From a virus, in the IMG/VR virus record IMGVR_UViG_3300048023_000715, positions 1 to 42,887 of that record: 42,887 nt of DNA, one strand, 5' to 3'. Numbering within the stretch: the stretch's first letter is position 1; each line of letters opens with the position of its first letter. Below the pieces are notes generated by a model that had not been told where the DNA came from, did not search any database, and saw only the letters and a list, made by a program, of their open reading frames with translations. This document shows, piece after piece, positions 31,296-39,910 of the stretch. The translations under genes were made by a program, and so were the position numbers.

Positions 31296-31562
31296 ATGAG
31301 TGACCGTGTGTATGGCCCTGAAGAAAAGGCCAAGTTAGAACGCCTGGTAAAAGAAGGCGTAACTGTATTACAAGAAATTGAAGATCTGCAGGGCGGACTA
31401 AAAGAAACTGTTAAAGCAGTTGCAGAAGAACTAGATGTAAAGCCAAGTCTTATTAATAAAGCAATAAAAGTTGCACAAAAGCGTGACTGGAGTAGAGTAT
31501 CAGATGAATTTGAAGATCTGGAAACAATCGTAGCTACTACAGGTTACGATAAAAATGAATAA
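31296..31562 (+). CDS. dsbA: DsbA-like double-stranded DNA-binding protein
   Basis: An 88-residue, helical, charged protein. VYGPEEKAKLERLVKEGVTV, then LKETVKAVAEELDVKPSLIN and KAIKVAQKRDW fit the pattern of the T4 DsbA family: a helix, a short helix-turn-helix-like part ending in a basic stretch, then an acidic helix. T4 DsbA binds double-stranded DNA near late promoters and assists late transcription. The gene lies next to DNA polymerase and has a sigma70 promoter and a strong AAGGAG site. Family assignment is by pattern only. Confidence 0.65.
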   Translation: MSDRVYGPEEKAKLERLVKEGVTVLQEIEDLQGGLKETVKAVAEELDVKPSLINKAIKVAQKRDWSRVSDEFEDLETIVATTGYDKNE

Positions 31563-31833
31563 AATAATAAACTTCTTTAAAGAAAGCTATAGACTTTCTC
31601 CCGTTGCATTCTATTGCGAACTAGTTGAAACTATATTGCTAGTTTCTGCGAGTGCAATTCTTACAGTAACAGTATTAGATCCTGCAACAAAGATTTTTAT
31701 TCCGTTGTATCTAGTAGGTAGCATACTTGGTGTGGTTAGTACAATAATTCGCAAAGCAGGATTTGCCATTGTATTATGTGCTTGGTTTGTTGTAATGAAT
31801 TCGATTGCTCTTGTACAGCTCTTTGTGCTATAA
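31555..31833 (+). CDS. Small membrane protein (3 transmembrane segments)
   Basis: A 92-residue protein with a basic N-terminus and three hydrophobic helices: FYCELVETILLVSASAILTV, FIPLYLVGSILGVVSTII and AGFAIVLCAWFVVMNSIALV. The loops have few charges. It overlaps dsbA by 8 bases and ends just before the polymerase promoter. It could affect the host membrane early in infection; no family is recognised. Confidence 0.6.
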   Translation: MNKIINFFKESYRLSPVAFYCELVETILLVSASAILTVTVLDPATKIFIPLYLVGSILGVVSTIIRKAGFAIVLCAWFVVMNSIALVQLFVL

Positions 31834-31834
31834 T
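31805..31834 (+). promoter_or_regulatory. Extended -10 promoter before DNA polymerase
   Basis: TGCTATAAT (31826-31834) is an extended -10 element (TGnTATAAT). The -35 is poor (TTGCTC at 31805-31810, 18-base spacer). It lies inside the end of the membrane protein gene, 20 bases before the polymerase ATG. AAAAAGGAA is the ribosome site. Confidence 0.6.
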
Positions 31835-31853
31835 ATAAAAAAAAGGAATATAA

Positions 31854-34535
31854 ATGCCATATGTAGATGCATTTTTTGATAGAGACGCTGATATTATTCG
31901 TGCAGTAGAACGCAAAGACGGAAAGCGACTTTATAATGAATATCAAGCCAAATACACTTGGTACTATGAAGATCCACGTGGCAAATACAAAAGCATCTTC
32001 GGTGATCCGTTACAACGTGTAGTATGTAAAAACACAAAAGACTTTCGAAAAGAACTTGCTATTAATAAAGGCAAGAATATGTTTGAATCGGATGTAAATC
32101 CTATATTTCAATGTTTAAGTGAAAATTACTTGAACCAAGATGCACCAAAGTTGAATGTGGCGTTTTGGGATATTGAAACTGACTTTGATCCAGAACGTGG
32201 ATTTGCTCCAGTTGAAGATCCATTTATGCCTATTACTGCTATTACAGTACATTTGCAATGGTTAGATATGTTAATTACAGTTGCTATGCCTCCCAAAGGG
32301 TTGCCAATTGAAGAAGCAAGGGCAATGTGTAAAGAACGCTGGGGCGATACTTGTATATTATATCCGAATAGCAAACAAGGTGAAGGAGATATGCTGGAAG
32401 CATTTCTTGACCTAATTGAGGATGCTGATATTCATAGTGGTTGGAACAGCGAAGGCTATGACGTTCCATACACTGTTAATAGAATACAACGTGTATTAAG
32501 CAAAGATGATACCAGACGTTTCTGTTTATGGGGGCAGTTGCCTAAGCGTAGAGAATATGAAAAGTTTGGCAAGACAAGTGAAACGTATGATACTATCGGA
32601 AGAGTACATATGGACTATCTTAACTTGTATCGCAAGTACACATATGAAGAACGTCACACATATAGACTAGACGCTATTGGTGAAATGGAAGTAGGCGAGA
32701 ACAAGACTGTGTATGAAGGCACACTTGATCAGCTTTACAACAACGACTTTGAAAAGTTTATTGAATACAACAGACAAGACGTTGCACTGCTAGACAAACT
32801 TGATAAGAAACTACGTTTTATTGATCTTGCAAATGAAATTGCGCACGACAACACAGTGCTATTACAAACAACAGCAGGTGCAGTTGCAGTTACAGAGCAA
32901 GCTATTGTTAACGAAGCACACAGGCGTGGTATGCAGGTGCCTAACAGAATGAATCACGAAGGCAACACAGCAGCAGCAGGCGCTTATGTTGCATTTCCAA
33001 AAAAAGGCGTACACGAGTGGATTGGTTCAATGGACTTAAACAGTCTGTATCCAAGTATTATTCGTGCATTGAATATGGCGCCGGAAACTATTGTAGGACA
33101 GATTCGTCCAGTATTAACAGATGAGTTTTTGCACAATGCAACTACACTAGAAAAGAAAAGTTTTGCAGGTGCTTGGGAAGGCAAGTTTGCTACGCTAGAA
33201 TATGATGCTGTAATGGAACAACGCAAAGATGTATCGTTGCACTTGGACTTGGAAGATGGCACCAGTCACGTACTAAGTGGTGCAGAGATTTGGAAACTAA
33301 TTTTTGACAGTAATCAACCTTGGATGCTTAGTGCTAATGGTACAATTTTTACTACAGAAGTTGAAGGTGTTGTTCCAGGGTTACTAAAACGTTGGTATGC
33401 TGAACGTAAAGAACTACAAGCAAAAATGCGCAAAGCCATTGATGCAAACAATAGCACAGAAATAGCGTTTTGGGATAAAAGACAACTTGTTAAAAAGATT
33501 AACTTGAACAGTTTGTATGGTGCTATTCTTAATCCAGGTTGTAGATTTTTTGATAAACGTATCGGACAGAGTACAACACTAACAGGTAGATGTATTGCAA
33601 AACATATGAGTGCAGAAGTGAATAAGATTATTACCGGTGAATATAATCACGTCGGTAAAGCTATTATATACGGCGATACAGATTCTGTTTATTTTAGTGC
33701 ATATCCTGTATTAAAAGATGAAATTGCTACAGGTAGTATTCCGTGGGGCAAAGACAATGTTATTACGCTGTATGATCAATTATGCGAACAAGCAAACACA
33801 ACTTTCCCAGACTTTATGCGTGAAGCCTTCCATTGTCCACGTCCACGCAGTGAAGTGATTGCAGCAGCAAGAGAAGTTGTTGCAGACACAGGCTTGTTTA
33901 TTACAAAGAAACGTTATGCAGTGCGTGTTTATGACTTAGAAGGCGATAGAAAAGACAAAGAAGGTAGTTTAGGTAAAGTTAAGGCAATGGGCTTGGACTT
34001 GAAACGCAGTGATACCCCTGTGTTTATGCAAGACTATTTGAAAACATTGCTTGATAGGGTATTAGGACTAGAAGATGAAAAAAATCTATTAGAAAGTATT
34101 AGTGAGTTTAGGCGTGAGTTTAAAGAACGTCCGGGTTTTGAAAAAGGTTCACCCAAACGTGCAAATAAGATTGGACACTATCAACGTCTTGAAGAAAAGC
34201 AAGGTAAAGCAAATATGCCTGGACACGTAAGAGCAAGTATCAATTGGAATACACTTAAACGTATGAACGGCGACAAGTATTCACAAGAGATTGTAGATGG
34301 TATGAAAGTTATTGTTTGCAAACTAAAACAGAATCCACTGGGGTATACAAGTGTAGCATATCCAACAGACGAATTACGTATTCCAGAATGGTTCAAGGAA
34401 CTGCCATTTGATGGCGATGCAATGGAAGAAGTTATTATTGACAACAAACTAGACAACTTGATTGGCGTGTTGAAATATGATTTAGAAAGCACAAAACAAA
34501 AAACAACATTTAATAATTTATTTGAATGGAATTAA
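31854..34535 (+). CDS. 43: Family B DNA polymerase, T4 gp43-like
   Basis: An 893-residue replicative polymerase. Exonuclease motifs: FWDIETDFDPERGF (D106, E108), HSGWNSEGYDVPY and EYNRQDVALLDKL. Polymerase motifs: A, SMDLNSLYPSIIRALNM (D394); B, KKINLNSLYGAILNPG; C, IYGDTDSVYFS (D608, D610). The length is near T4 gp43 (898), with no intein or split. It replicates phage DNA with proofreading and works with the gp44 loader and gp45 clamp. It has its own extended -10 promoter. The C-terminus (TTFNNLFEWN) may dock on the clamp. Confidence 0.97.
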   Translation: MPYVDAFFDRDADIIRAVERKDGKRLYNEYQAKYTWYYEDPRGKYKSIFGDPLQRVVCKNTKDFRKELAINKGKNMFESDVNPIFQCLSENYLNQDAPKLNVAFWDIETDFDPERGFAPVEDPFMPITAITVHLQWLDMLITVAMPPKGLPIEEARAMCKERWGDTCILYPNSKQGEGDMLEAFLDLIEDADIHSGWNSEGYDVPYTVNRIQRVLSKDDTRRFCLWGQLPKRREYEKFGKTSETYDTIGRVHMDYLNLYRKYTYEERHTYRLDAIGEMEVGENKTVYEGTLDQLYNNDFEKFIEYNRQDVALLDKLDKKLRFIDLANEIAHDNTVLLQTTAGAVAVTEQAIVNEAHRRGMQVPNRMNHEGNTAAAGAYVAFPKKGVHEWIGSMDLNSLYPSIIRALNMAPETIVGQIRPVLTDEFLHNATTLEKKSFAGAWEGKFATLEYDAVMEQRKDVSLHLDLEDGTSHVLSGAEIWKLIFDSNQPWMLSANGTIFTTEVEGVVPGLLKRWYAERKELQAKMRKAIDANNSTEIAFWDKRQLVKKINLNSLYGAILNPGCRFFDKRIGQSTTLTGRCIAKHMSAEVNKIITGEYNHVGKAIIYGDTDSVYFSAYPVLKDEIATGSIPWGKDNVITLYDQLCEQANTTFPDFMREAFHCPRPRSEVIAAAREVVADTGLFITKKRYAVRVYDLEGDRKDKEGSLGKVKAMGLDLKRSDTPVFMQDYLKTLLDRVLGLEDEKNLLESISEFRREFKERPGFEKGSPKRANKIGHYQRLEEKQGKANMPGHVRASINWNTLKRMNGDKYSQEIVDGMKVIVCKLKQNPLGYTSVAYPTDELRIPEWFKELPFDGDAMEEVIIDNKLDNLIGVLKYDLESTKQKTTFNNLFEWN

Positions 34536-34540
34536 TACAA

Positions 34541-34915
34541 ATGACTACAGAAGCTATCAACAAACGACGATATAAGTCACGATTAAAAGCAGGTGATAAT
34601 TTCCAAATTGCTGGCGACATTATTAAAGATGACAAAAGATATCGTGTAGTAGACAACACTGAACTTACCAACTTAGTAGTAAGCACTACTAGGTTAAATG
34701 CAAAACAAAGTACAACAGGACATATGCACGCCGGCCAAGAAGAAGTATATATCTTTACAAAGGGTGAAGGCAAAATGTCACTTGATGGCGATGACATCAA
34801 AGTAAAAGCTGGCAGTACTGTATTAATACACGATAATGTATTTCATAGAGTACATAACACAAGCGACACTGCATTAGAGTTTACGTGTGTATTTGACGGA
34901 AAGAGACACAAATGA
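34541..34915 (+). CDS. Cupin (sugar isomerase-type metal site)
   Basis: A 124-residue protein with one cupin barrel. The two motifs are GHMHAGQEEVYIFTKGEGKM (H61, H63, E67) and AGSTVLIHDNVFHRVHNTSD (H102), which form a typical metal site. It resembles type II phosphomannose-isomerase-like and sugar-epimerase cupins. It lies before a cytidylyltransferase and a phosphomannomutase, so sugar-phosphate chemistry is likely. ATG 34541 gives GGA about 10 bases upstream; an ATG at 34526 inside the polymerase gene is possible. Confidence 0.75.
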   Translation: MTTEAINKRRYKSRLKAGDNFQIAGDIIKDDKRYRVVDNTELTNLVVSTTRLNAKQSTTGHMHAGQEEVYIFTKGEGKMSLDGDDIKVKAGSTVLIHDNVFHRVHNTSDTALEFTCVFDGKRHK

Positions 34916-35322
34916 AAGTAGGATTTACTTGTAGTACTTTTGATTTGTTACACGCAGGACATATTGGTATGTTGCGTGAAGCAAAGGCAAATTGCGATTA
35001 TCTTATTGTAGGACTGCAAAGTGATCCTACAATTGATAGACCTGATACAAAAAATAAGCCTGTACAAACAATGGTAGAACGTTATGCACAACTTAATGGA
35101 CTTAAATTTGTAGATGAAATTGTTCCGTATCAAACAGAGGAAGACTTGATAGACATACTAGAACTGTTTCAAATAGATGTTAGATTCTTAGGCGAAGAAT
35201 ATAGAGAAAAAGAATTTACTGGTAGAGCTACTTGTGCCGCAAGAGGAATTGAAGTACACTTTAATAGACGTGAACACCGTTTTAGCACAAGTGATTTAAG
35301 AAGAAGGGTATGTGACAGATGA
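34912..35322 (+). CDS. Nucleotidyltransferase (glycerol-3-phosphate cytidylyltransferase-like)
   Basis: A 136-residue enzyme of the TagD/HldE-like cytidylyltransferase family. It starts KVGFTCSTFDLLHAGHIGML with the HxGH motif (H14, H17) and has a YLIVGLQSDP strand. Near the end is FSTSDLRRRV, in place of the ISTTxLIxR loop. It activates a phosphorylated sugar or polyol with CTP or ATP. The overlaps (ATGA) with cupin and phosphomannomutase genes show one operon. Confidence 0.85.
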   Translation: MKVGFTCSTFDLLHAGHIGMLREAKANCDYLIVGLQSDPTIDRPDTKNKPVQTMVERYAQLNGLKFVDEIVPYQTEEDLIDILELFQIDVRFLGEEYREKEFTGRATCAARGIEVHFNRREHRFSTSDLRRRVCDR

Positions 35323-36032
35323 ATAAATTTATATTCGATGTTGATGGCACACTTACACCAAGTAGACAAAAAATAGATCCAGAATTTAAAGAGTTTTTTA
35401 AATCATTTATGGCACACAACAAAGTTTGGCTAGTTACCGGAAGTGATTATGCAAAAACTGTAGAACAATTAGGAAAAGATATTACCGAGTCGGTAGTTAC
35501 GTGTTACAATTGTAGTGGTAACGATGTATGGTTCAAGGGCAAACGTGTGAATAGTAAGAATTTTTCAGCTCCTAAAGAATTATATAATCTTATGGAGGGA
35601 TGGTTGCAGGCAAGTCCATTTCCTTTGCGTACTGGTAATCATATTGAAGAACGCACAGGAACTATTAATTTTAGTATAATAGGACGCAATTGTAATTTAC
35701 AACAACGAAAACTATATATTAAACACGATTTAGCAAACAAAGAACGTGAAAGTATTTCACTAGAAATTAATATGAAATTTCCAGATATTACTGCTACTGT
35801 TGGTGGGGAAACTGGAATAGACATTTACAATAAAGGCGCAGATAAAAGTCAAATACTTGATGATTTTAACAACGATGATAAAATTTACTTCTTTGGTGAT
35901 AAAGTATCTCCAGGAGGCAACGATTGGCCGCTTGCAGTAAAACTAGACAAAAATCGTTGTTTTAATGTAAAAGATTGGCGAGACACGTGGGAAAGATTAA
36001 GTTACTTTCAGGAGGCAAAGTTAGCAGGATGA
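35319..36032 (+). CDS. Eukaryotic-type phosphomannomutase (HAD IIB)
   Basis: A 237-residue enzyme of the PMM1/PMM2-type family. FIFDVDGTLTPSRQKI is the HAD motif I (D7, D9), and WLVTGSDYAKTVEQLG, SPFPLRTGNHIEERTG, NFSIIGRNC and GGETGIDIYNKGADKSQIL are the family hallmarks. It interconverts mannose-6-phosphate and mannose-1-phosphate, giving a precursor for GDP-mannose. This type is typical of eukaryotes and some bacteria, unlike the usual bacterial ManB. It overlaps the nucleotidyltransferase and the dehydrogenase genes by 4 bases each. Confidence 0.85.
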   Translation: MNKFIFDVDGTLTPSRQKIDPEFKEFFKSFMAHNKVWLVTGSDYAKTVEQLGKDITESVVTCYNCSGNDVWFKGKRVNSKNFSAPKELYNLMEGWLQASPFPLRTGNHIEERTGTINFSIIGRNCNLQQRKLYIKHDLANKERESISLEINMKFPDITATVGGETGIDIYNKGADKSQILDDFNNDDKIYFFGDKVSPGGNDWPLAVKLDKNRCFNVKDWRDTWERLSYFQEAKLAG

Positions 36033-36790
36033 TTATAGCAGGGTATGGATTTGTAGGCAAAGCACACGAACTATTATTTACAGGTCATAGGCGAGAAATT
36101 TTAATATACGATCCTCCAAAAAATATGCACGCCGACTTAGAAAATACAAGTGCTGTTATTATTTGTGTACCAACGCCGCCAGCAGATGATGGTACTTGCG
36201 ATATGAGTGCAGTTTTTGATGTTGTATCTAAAATACCCGATTATACGCCAATAATGATTAAAAGCACAATAAGTTTAGACGGATGGCACAGTTTAAAGGA
36301 AAAATTTCCTAATCATAGATTATGTTTTAGTCCAGAGTTTTTACGGGCTGCAAACTTTATGAACGATGTTAAACATCTCGACAGTGTTATTTTAAGTGGT
36401 GATACAGATTATTGGAGAGACCAATATAGTTACAATTGGTCTAAGATGCAGTTAGCTATTGTTAAGCCAGAAGAAGCTATTGCAATAAAATATTTTCGTA
36501 ATGCATTTTTAGCAACTAAAGTTAGTTTCTTTAACGAAATATACGATTTCTGTGAAGGACATAATATAAACTTTAATCAAGTCCGAGCAGGAGTAGCATC
36601 AGATGATCGCATATCTGATAGTCATACCTATGTATATCCAGAAGATGGTATCAGAGGCTGGGGAGGCCATTGCTTTCCCAAAGACACAAGTGCGCTATTA
36701 AAAATGGCAGCAGAAAAAAATATTAATCTAAATACACTGTCAGCGGCAGTGTATTACAACACAAAACTAAAACAATTACTTGACAACTAA
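36029..36790 (+). CDS. UDP-glucose/GDP-mannose dehydrogenase family, truncated
   Basis: A 253-residue protein. The Rossmann motif is IIAGYGFVGKAHE, then AVIICVPTPPADDGT, CFSPEFLRAANF and the active-site segment GWGGHCFPKD (C215). These dehydrogenases oxidise the sugar C6 to a carboxylate. Family members are about 390-450 residues; the C-terminal nucleotide-sugar binding domain is missing here, as the protein ends 38 residues after the catalytic Cys. ATG 36029 overlaps the preceding stop as ATGA; AGGAGG lies upstream. It may act on another sugar or as an oligomer with an altered site. Confidence 0.8.
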   Translation: MIIAGYGFVGKAHELLFTGHRREILIYDPPKNMHADLENTSAVIICVPTPPADDGTCDMSAVFDVVSKIPDYTPIMIKSTISLDGWHSLKEKFPNHRLCFSPEFLRAANFMNDVKHLDSVILSGDTDYWRDQYSYNWSKMQLAIVKPEEAIAIKYFRNAFLATKVSFFNEIYDFCEGHNINFNQVRAGVASDDRISDSHTYVYPEDGIRGWGGHCFPKDTSALLKMAAEKNINLNTLSAAVYYNTKLKQLLDN

Positions 36791-36808
36791 GGCAAAATTT
36801 AGTATAAT
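36780..36808 (+). promoter_or_regulatory. Consensus sigma70 promoter before the sliding clamp
   Basis: TTGACA (36780-36785), 17-base spacer and TATAAT (36803-36808): a perfect consensus. It overlaps the stop region of the dehydrogenase gene. ACAGGAGA is the ribosome site before ATG 36830. It is the strongest host-type promoter in the window and would drive the clamp, DpdA-like and downstream genes. Confidence 0.9.
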
Positions 36809-36829
36809 ACAACGATACAGGAGAACACT

Positions 36830-37558
36830 ATGCAAGATATTCTACAAGACATTGTGAGTCATACACACAGATTAGGTTTTATTACTACATTGAAGGTTAC
36901 AGCAGAAGACGATACTCAAATTGATAGTATGGCTGATGATCGTAGTGTAATTATGACTGCAACAACACATTCACCGGTTGGAGAATTTGTTGGTACATTT
37001 GGTATGCCAGATTTAGGCAAACTGGATTATCATTTAAAGAATCCAGAGTACAAAGATGAAGCAAAAATTGAAGTTGTGCAAGCCGAGCGCAACGGCGAAG
37101 TTATGCCAACACATATTCATTTTGAAAACAAAGCAGGCGATTTTGAAAATGATTATCGCTTTATGAACAAAGCAATCATTGAAGAAAAACTAAAAAGCGT
37201 TAAATTTAAAGTTAACACATATGACGTAGAGATTCAGCCTAATATGGCAGCAATTGAACGTATGAAACTTATGTCTGGCGCACACAGCGAAGAAACAGTA
37301 TTTCAAGTAAAAACAGAAGACGGTAATTTAAACTTTTACTTTGGAGACGAAGCTACACACGCAGGTACATTTACTTTTGAATACGGCATTACAGGTTCAT
37401 TAACACATACTTGGGCTTGGCCTGTGGCACAAACACTTGCTATTTTGAATTTAGATGGCGACAAAACAATGAGTATTACAGATCAAGGCGCTATGAAGAT
37501 TAGCGTAGACAGCGGTATGGCAACATACGACTATATCCTTCCAGCACAACAAAAATAA
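36830..37558 (+). CDS. 45: Sliding clamp, T4 gp45-like
   Basis: A 242-residue beta-rich protein. VGTFGMPDLGKLDYHLKNPE, then FENKAGDFENDYRFMNKAII and a C-terminal half ending SVDSGMATYDYILPAQQK match the repeated beta-alpha-beta arrangement of PCNA/gp45-type clamps in marine T4-like phages. It would form a ring that tethers gp43 to DNA and, in T4, also activates late transcription. The length fits gp45 (228). It has a perfect sigma70 promoter. The identity relies on fold-like pattern, as clamps are poorly conserved. Confidence 0.7.
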   Translation: MQDILQDIVSHTHRLGFITTLKVTAEDDTQIDSMADDRSVIMTATTHSPVGEFVGTFGMPDLGKLDYHLKNPEYKDEAKIEVVQAERNGEVMPTHIHFENKAGDFENDYRFMNKAIIEEKLKSVKFKVNTYDVEIQPNMAAIERMKLMSGAHSEETVFQVKTEDGNLNFYFGDEATHAGTFTFEYGITGSLTHTWAWPVAQTLAILNLDGDKTMSITDQGAMKISVDSGMATYDYILPAQQK

Positions 37559-39015
37559 TGAAAACAAATCTTACTGAAACACAAAATGATTATGCTGTAT
37601 TTTTGCCTAGTATAAGTGGCTTTTATGCTACGTTTGTAGGCAAACAACGTTATGGCGAATACGTTGATTACAATCGTGTTCCAGCTGGCTTAAATGGTGT
37701 AGAAGGTCTTAACTTTTTGAACTCTAAAGAAGGAGCGTTCCACTATAAATGGGCGCTCTATTCTGCAGGACACGCAGACTTAGATGTAAATAAGCACGTT
37801 GAAAAAGAAGATATGTTGCGAAACCGAGATAGAGAAAATAGTTGGTTGTTAGGCGACTCTGGTGGTTTTCAAATTGCTAAAGGACTTTGGGAAGGCGACT
37901 GGACTAATCCAAATTGTCCAAAAGCTGCCAAAAAGCGTGAACTGGTTGTAAACTGGATGGAAGAGTATATGGACTACGGAATGATGTTGGATATTCCAAC
38001 TTGGACATTCCAAGATCCTAAAGCAGCAAAAGCAGCAAACATTCACAGTTATCAAGATGCTGTAGATGCAACACACATTAATGCAAAATACTATATGGCT
38101 AATAGACGTGGCAACTTCAAAGTGCTAAACGTGTTGCAAGGCAGCAATCACGCTGATGCAGACAGTTGGTATGAAGAATTCAAAGACTATTGTGATCCTG
38201 CAAAATACCCAGAAACACACTTTGATGGATGGGCAATGGGTGGACAAAATATGTGCGATGTTGATCTAATTTTGCGTAGACTTGTTCATCAAATACACGA
38301 TGGATTATTAGAAGAAGGTGTACACGATGTAATGCACTTCTTGGGTACAAGTAAATTAGAATGGGCTGTGTTGCTAACAGATATTCAACGTGCAGTGCGT
38401 AAGTATCATAATAAAAACTTTATGATTACATATGACTGTGCAAGCCCTTTTTTAGCAACTGCAAATGGACAAGTGTATCATACTATACGTATTGAAGATC
38501 GCGGTAAGTGGAGCTATATGATGGCGCCGGGTGCAGATGATAAAAAGTATGCCACAGATAGTAGATTATTTAAAGATGTGGTAGAAACAGACGGAATACT
38601 AAAAGCGTTTGAAGATTCGCCTATTAGTAAACATTGCAAAGTAAGTGATATTTGTTATTACAAACCAGGCGATGTAAATAAAATTGGAAAGGAAGGTAAA
38701 ACTTCTTGGGACTCATTTAGTTATGCATTACAAATGGGCCACAATGTATGGACGCATATAGAAAGTACACAACGAGCAAATGAACGTTATGATACAGGAC
38801 AATATCCATATATGTTAATCGATGAGCGTTTTGAACGTATTGAATTTAAACAAGTTGTAGATGAAATTTTTAGTCTTAAAGATAGACAAAAAAGTTTAGA
38901 TCTAATCACTAAATATTCAAAGTTCTGGATGCAAGTAATTGGTACAAGACTTAATGTTGGTAAGAAAACAGTAAATGCCAGCACTAAGTTTGGAGAACTA
39001 TTTGAGGAGACTTAA
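37558..39015 (+). CDS. TGT-superfamily protein, DpdA-like DNA 7-deazaguanine transglycosylase candidate
   Basis: A 485-residue protein of the tRNA-guanine transglycosylase superfamily. Motifs in order: LGDSGGFQIAKG (D100, the general acid/base position of TGT), VLNVLQGSN (compare GIVQGG), DGWAMGGQN (compare GIAIGG), MHFLGTSK and MITYDCASPFLATANGQVY (D293, nucleophile position). The TGT zinc motif CxCxxC is not seen. Phage members of this family, DpdA, put 7-deazaguanine bases such as preQ0 into DNA and protect it from restriction. It follows the clamp by overlap and lies near a QueD-like gene. Confidence 0.8.
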   Translation: MKTNLTETQNDYAVFLPSISGFYATFVGKQRYGEYVDYNRVPAGLNGVEGLNFLNSKEGAFHYKWALYSAGHADLDVNKHVEKEDMLRNRDRENSWLLGDSGGFQIAKGLWEGDWTNPNCPKAAKKRELVVNWMEEYMDYGMMLDIPTWTFQDPKAAKAANIHSYQDAVDATHINAKYYMANRRGNFKVLNVLQGSNHADADSWYEEFKDYCDPAKYPETHFDGWAMGGQNMCDVDLILRRLVHQIHDGLLEEGVHDVMHFLGTSKLEWAVLLTDIQRAVRKYHNKNFMITYDCASPFLATANGQVYHTIRIEDRGKWSYMMAPGADDKKYATDSRLFKDVVETDGILKAFEDSPISKHCKVSDICYYKPGDVNKIGKEGKTSWDSFSYALQMGHNVWTHIESTQRANERYDTGQYPYMLIDERFERIEFKQVVDEIFSLKDRQKSLDLITKYSKFWMQVIGTRLNVGKKTVNASTKFGELFEET

Positions 39016-39225
39016 ATGTCAGATGTTGGAAAATTAAAAGCGCACTTAGACGAATTAAGAAAAAAACATAAAGAACTTGACATAGAAATACAAAAACTGT
39101 ATACTCATCATATTACAGAAGAATTAAGAAGATTGAAAACTGAAAAACTTTGGTTAAAAGATGAGATTTATAGAATTGAAAAACAATTGGTAGAACAAGG
39201 TGTATATGTAAATGGATATCACTGA
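39016..39225 (+). CDS. DUF465/YdcH-like small coiled-coil protein
   Basis: A 69-residue helical protein. GKLKAHLDELRKKHKELDIE and LRRLKTEKLWLKDEIYRIEK match the small DUF465/YdcH pattern: two helices with LxxKHxxLDxxI and LKxxKLxLKDEI. Such proteins are common in proteobacteria, and their function is not settled. It starts right after the DpdA-like stop and overlaps the next small gene. Confidence 0.65.
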   Translation: MSDVGKLKAHLDELRKKHKELDIEIQKLYTHHITEELRRLKTEKLWLKDEIYRIEKQLVEQGVYVNGYH

Positions 39226-39385
39226 AAAAGAACTGCGTATAACTACTTTAGAAATGGCGGTAGAAGATTTGGATAAAATTATTGCTAATATGAAAGAAAA
39301 AAATTATCCAGATGCAGAAATCAACGAATATGTAAAAAAACGTTGGAACACTTGGAATGAAATATATCAGGTAAAAAAACAATGA
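39212..39385 (+). CDS. Small hypothetical protein (57 aa)
   Basis: ATG 39212 to TGA 39385, overlapping both neighbours (ATGA at the end). The protein begins MDITEKELRITTLEMAVEDL and continues with a charged helical region and a Lys end. It could pair with the preceding coiled-coil protein. Length is below 60 residues, but codon pattern, overlap and the continuing gene order support it. Confidence 0.6.
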   Translation: MDITEKELRITTLEMAVEDLDKIIANMKEKNYPDAEINEYVKKRWNTWNEIYQVKKQ

Positions 39386-39906
39386 AAAGAGTATACGATC
39401 AAGGTGTAAAAGAAGATGTAACTATGTTTATAGGTACAGAAGTAGAACACACTCCGCAGTTTGGAAAGAAAACACTTTTTGTAGTAGGTGTAAAAAATAT
39501 AGACGAAATTATGAGTACAGCAGATAAGTTTGGTTGTAAACATATATACTGTGGTGCTAATATGAGTTTTGATGTCACAAGCAATACATTAAGCCAGTGG
39601 AAACCTTGGGAAGATATGATACTTCCTTTGTTAAGTCAAGGATATTGGGTTACATTAGATATTGATGTTAAACAAGTCGAAGGATTACTTGAAAGCGGTT
39701 TTACTGAATACAATAGATTTATTCCAATGATTAGTGTAAAATTACCATACATTAGTCAATTAGGATACAATGCTTGTCTAAAATTAGATGACAGAGATTT
39801 TGATAGCACTAATCCAGGTGTATGGGTGCATAGGATGCACGATCTAAAAGAGAAAGCCGTTTTTACTGATTGGTCTAAATACACTACAGACGAAATCATA
39901 GGTTGA
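39382..39906 (+). CDS. Conserved hypothetical protein (T4-like cyanophage type)
   Basis: A 174-residue protein with an alpha/beta pattern: MFIGTEVEHTPQFGKKTLFV, then GCKHIYCGANMSFD, WVTLDIDVKQVEGLLESG and FIPMISVKLPYISQLGYNAC. Similar proteins occur in T4-like cyanophages by pattern and have no known function. Alternating strands and helices suggest a Rossmann-like or barrel fold. It lies between the DpdA-like and QueD-like genes, so a part in base modification is possible but unproven. Confidence 0.5.
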   Translation: MKRVYDQGVKEDVTMFIGTEVEHTPQFGKKTLFVVGVKNIDEIMSTADKFGCKHIYCGANMSFDVTSNTLSQWKPWEDMILPLLSQGYWVTLDIDVKQVEGLLESGFTEYNRFIPMISVKLPYISQLGYNACLKLDDRDFDSTNPGVWVHRMHDLKEKAVFTDWSKYTTDEIIG

Positions 39907-39910
39907 CATT

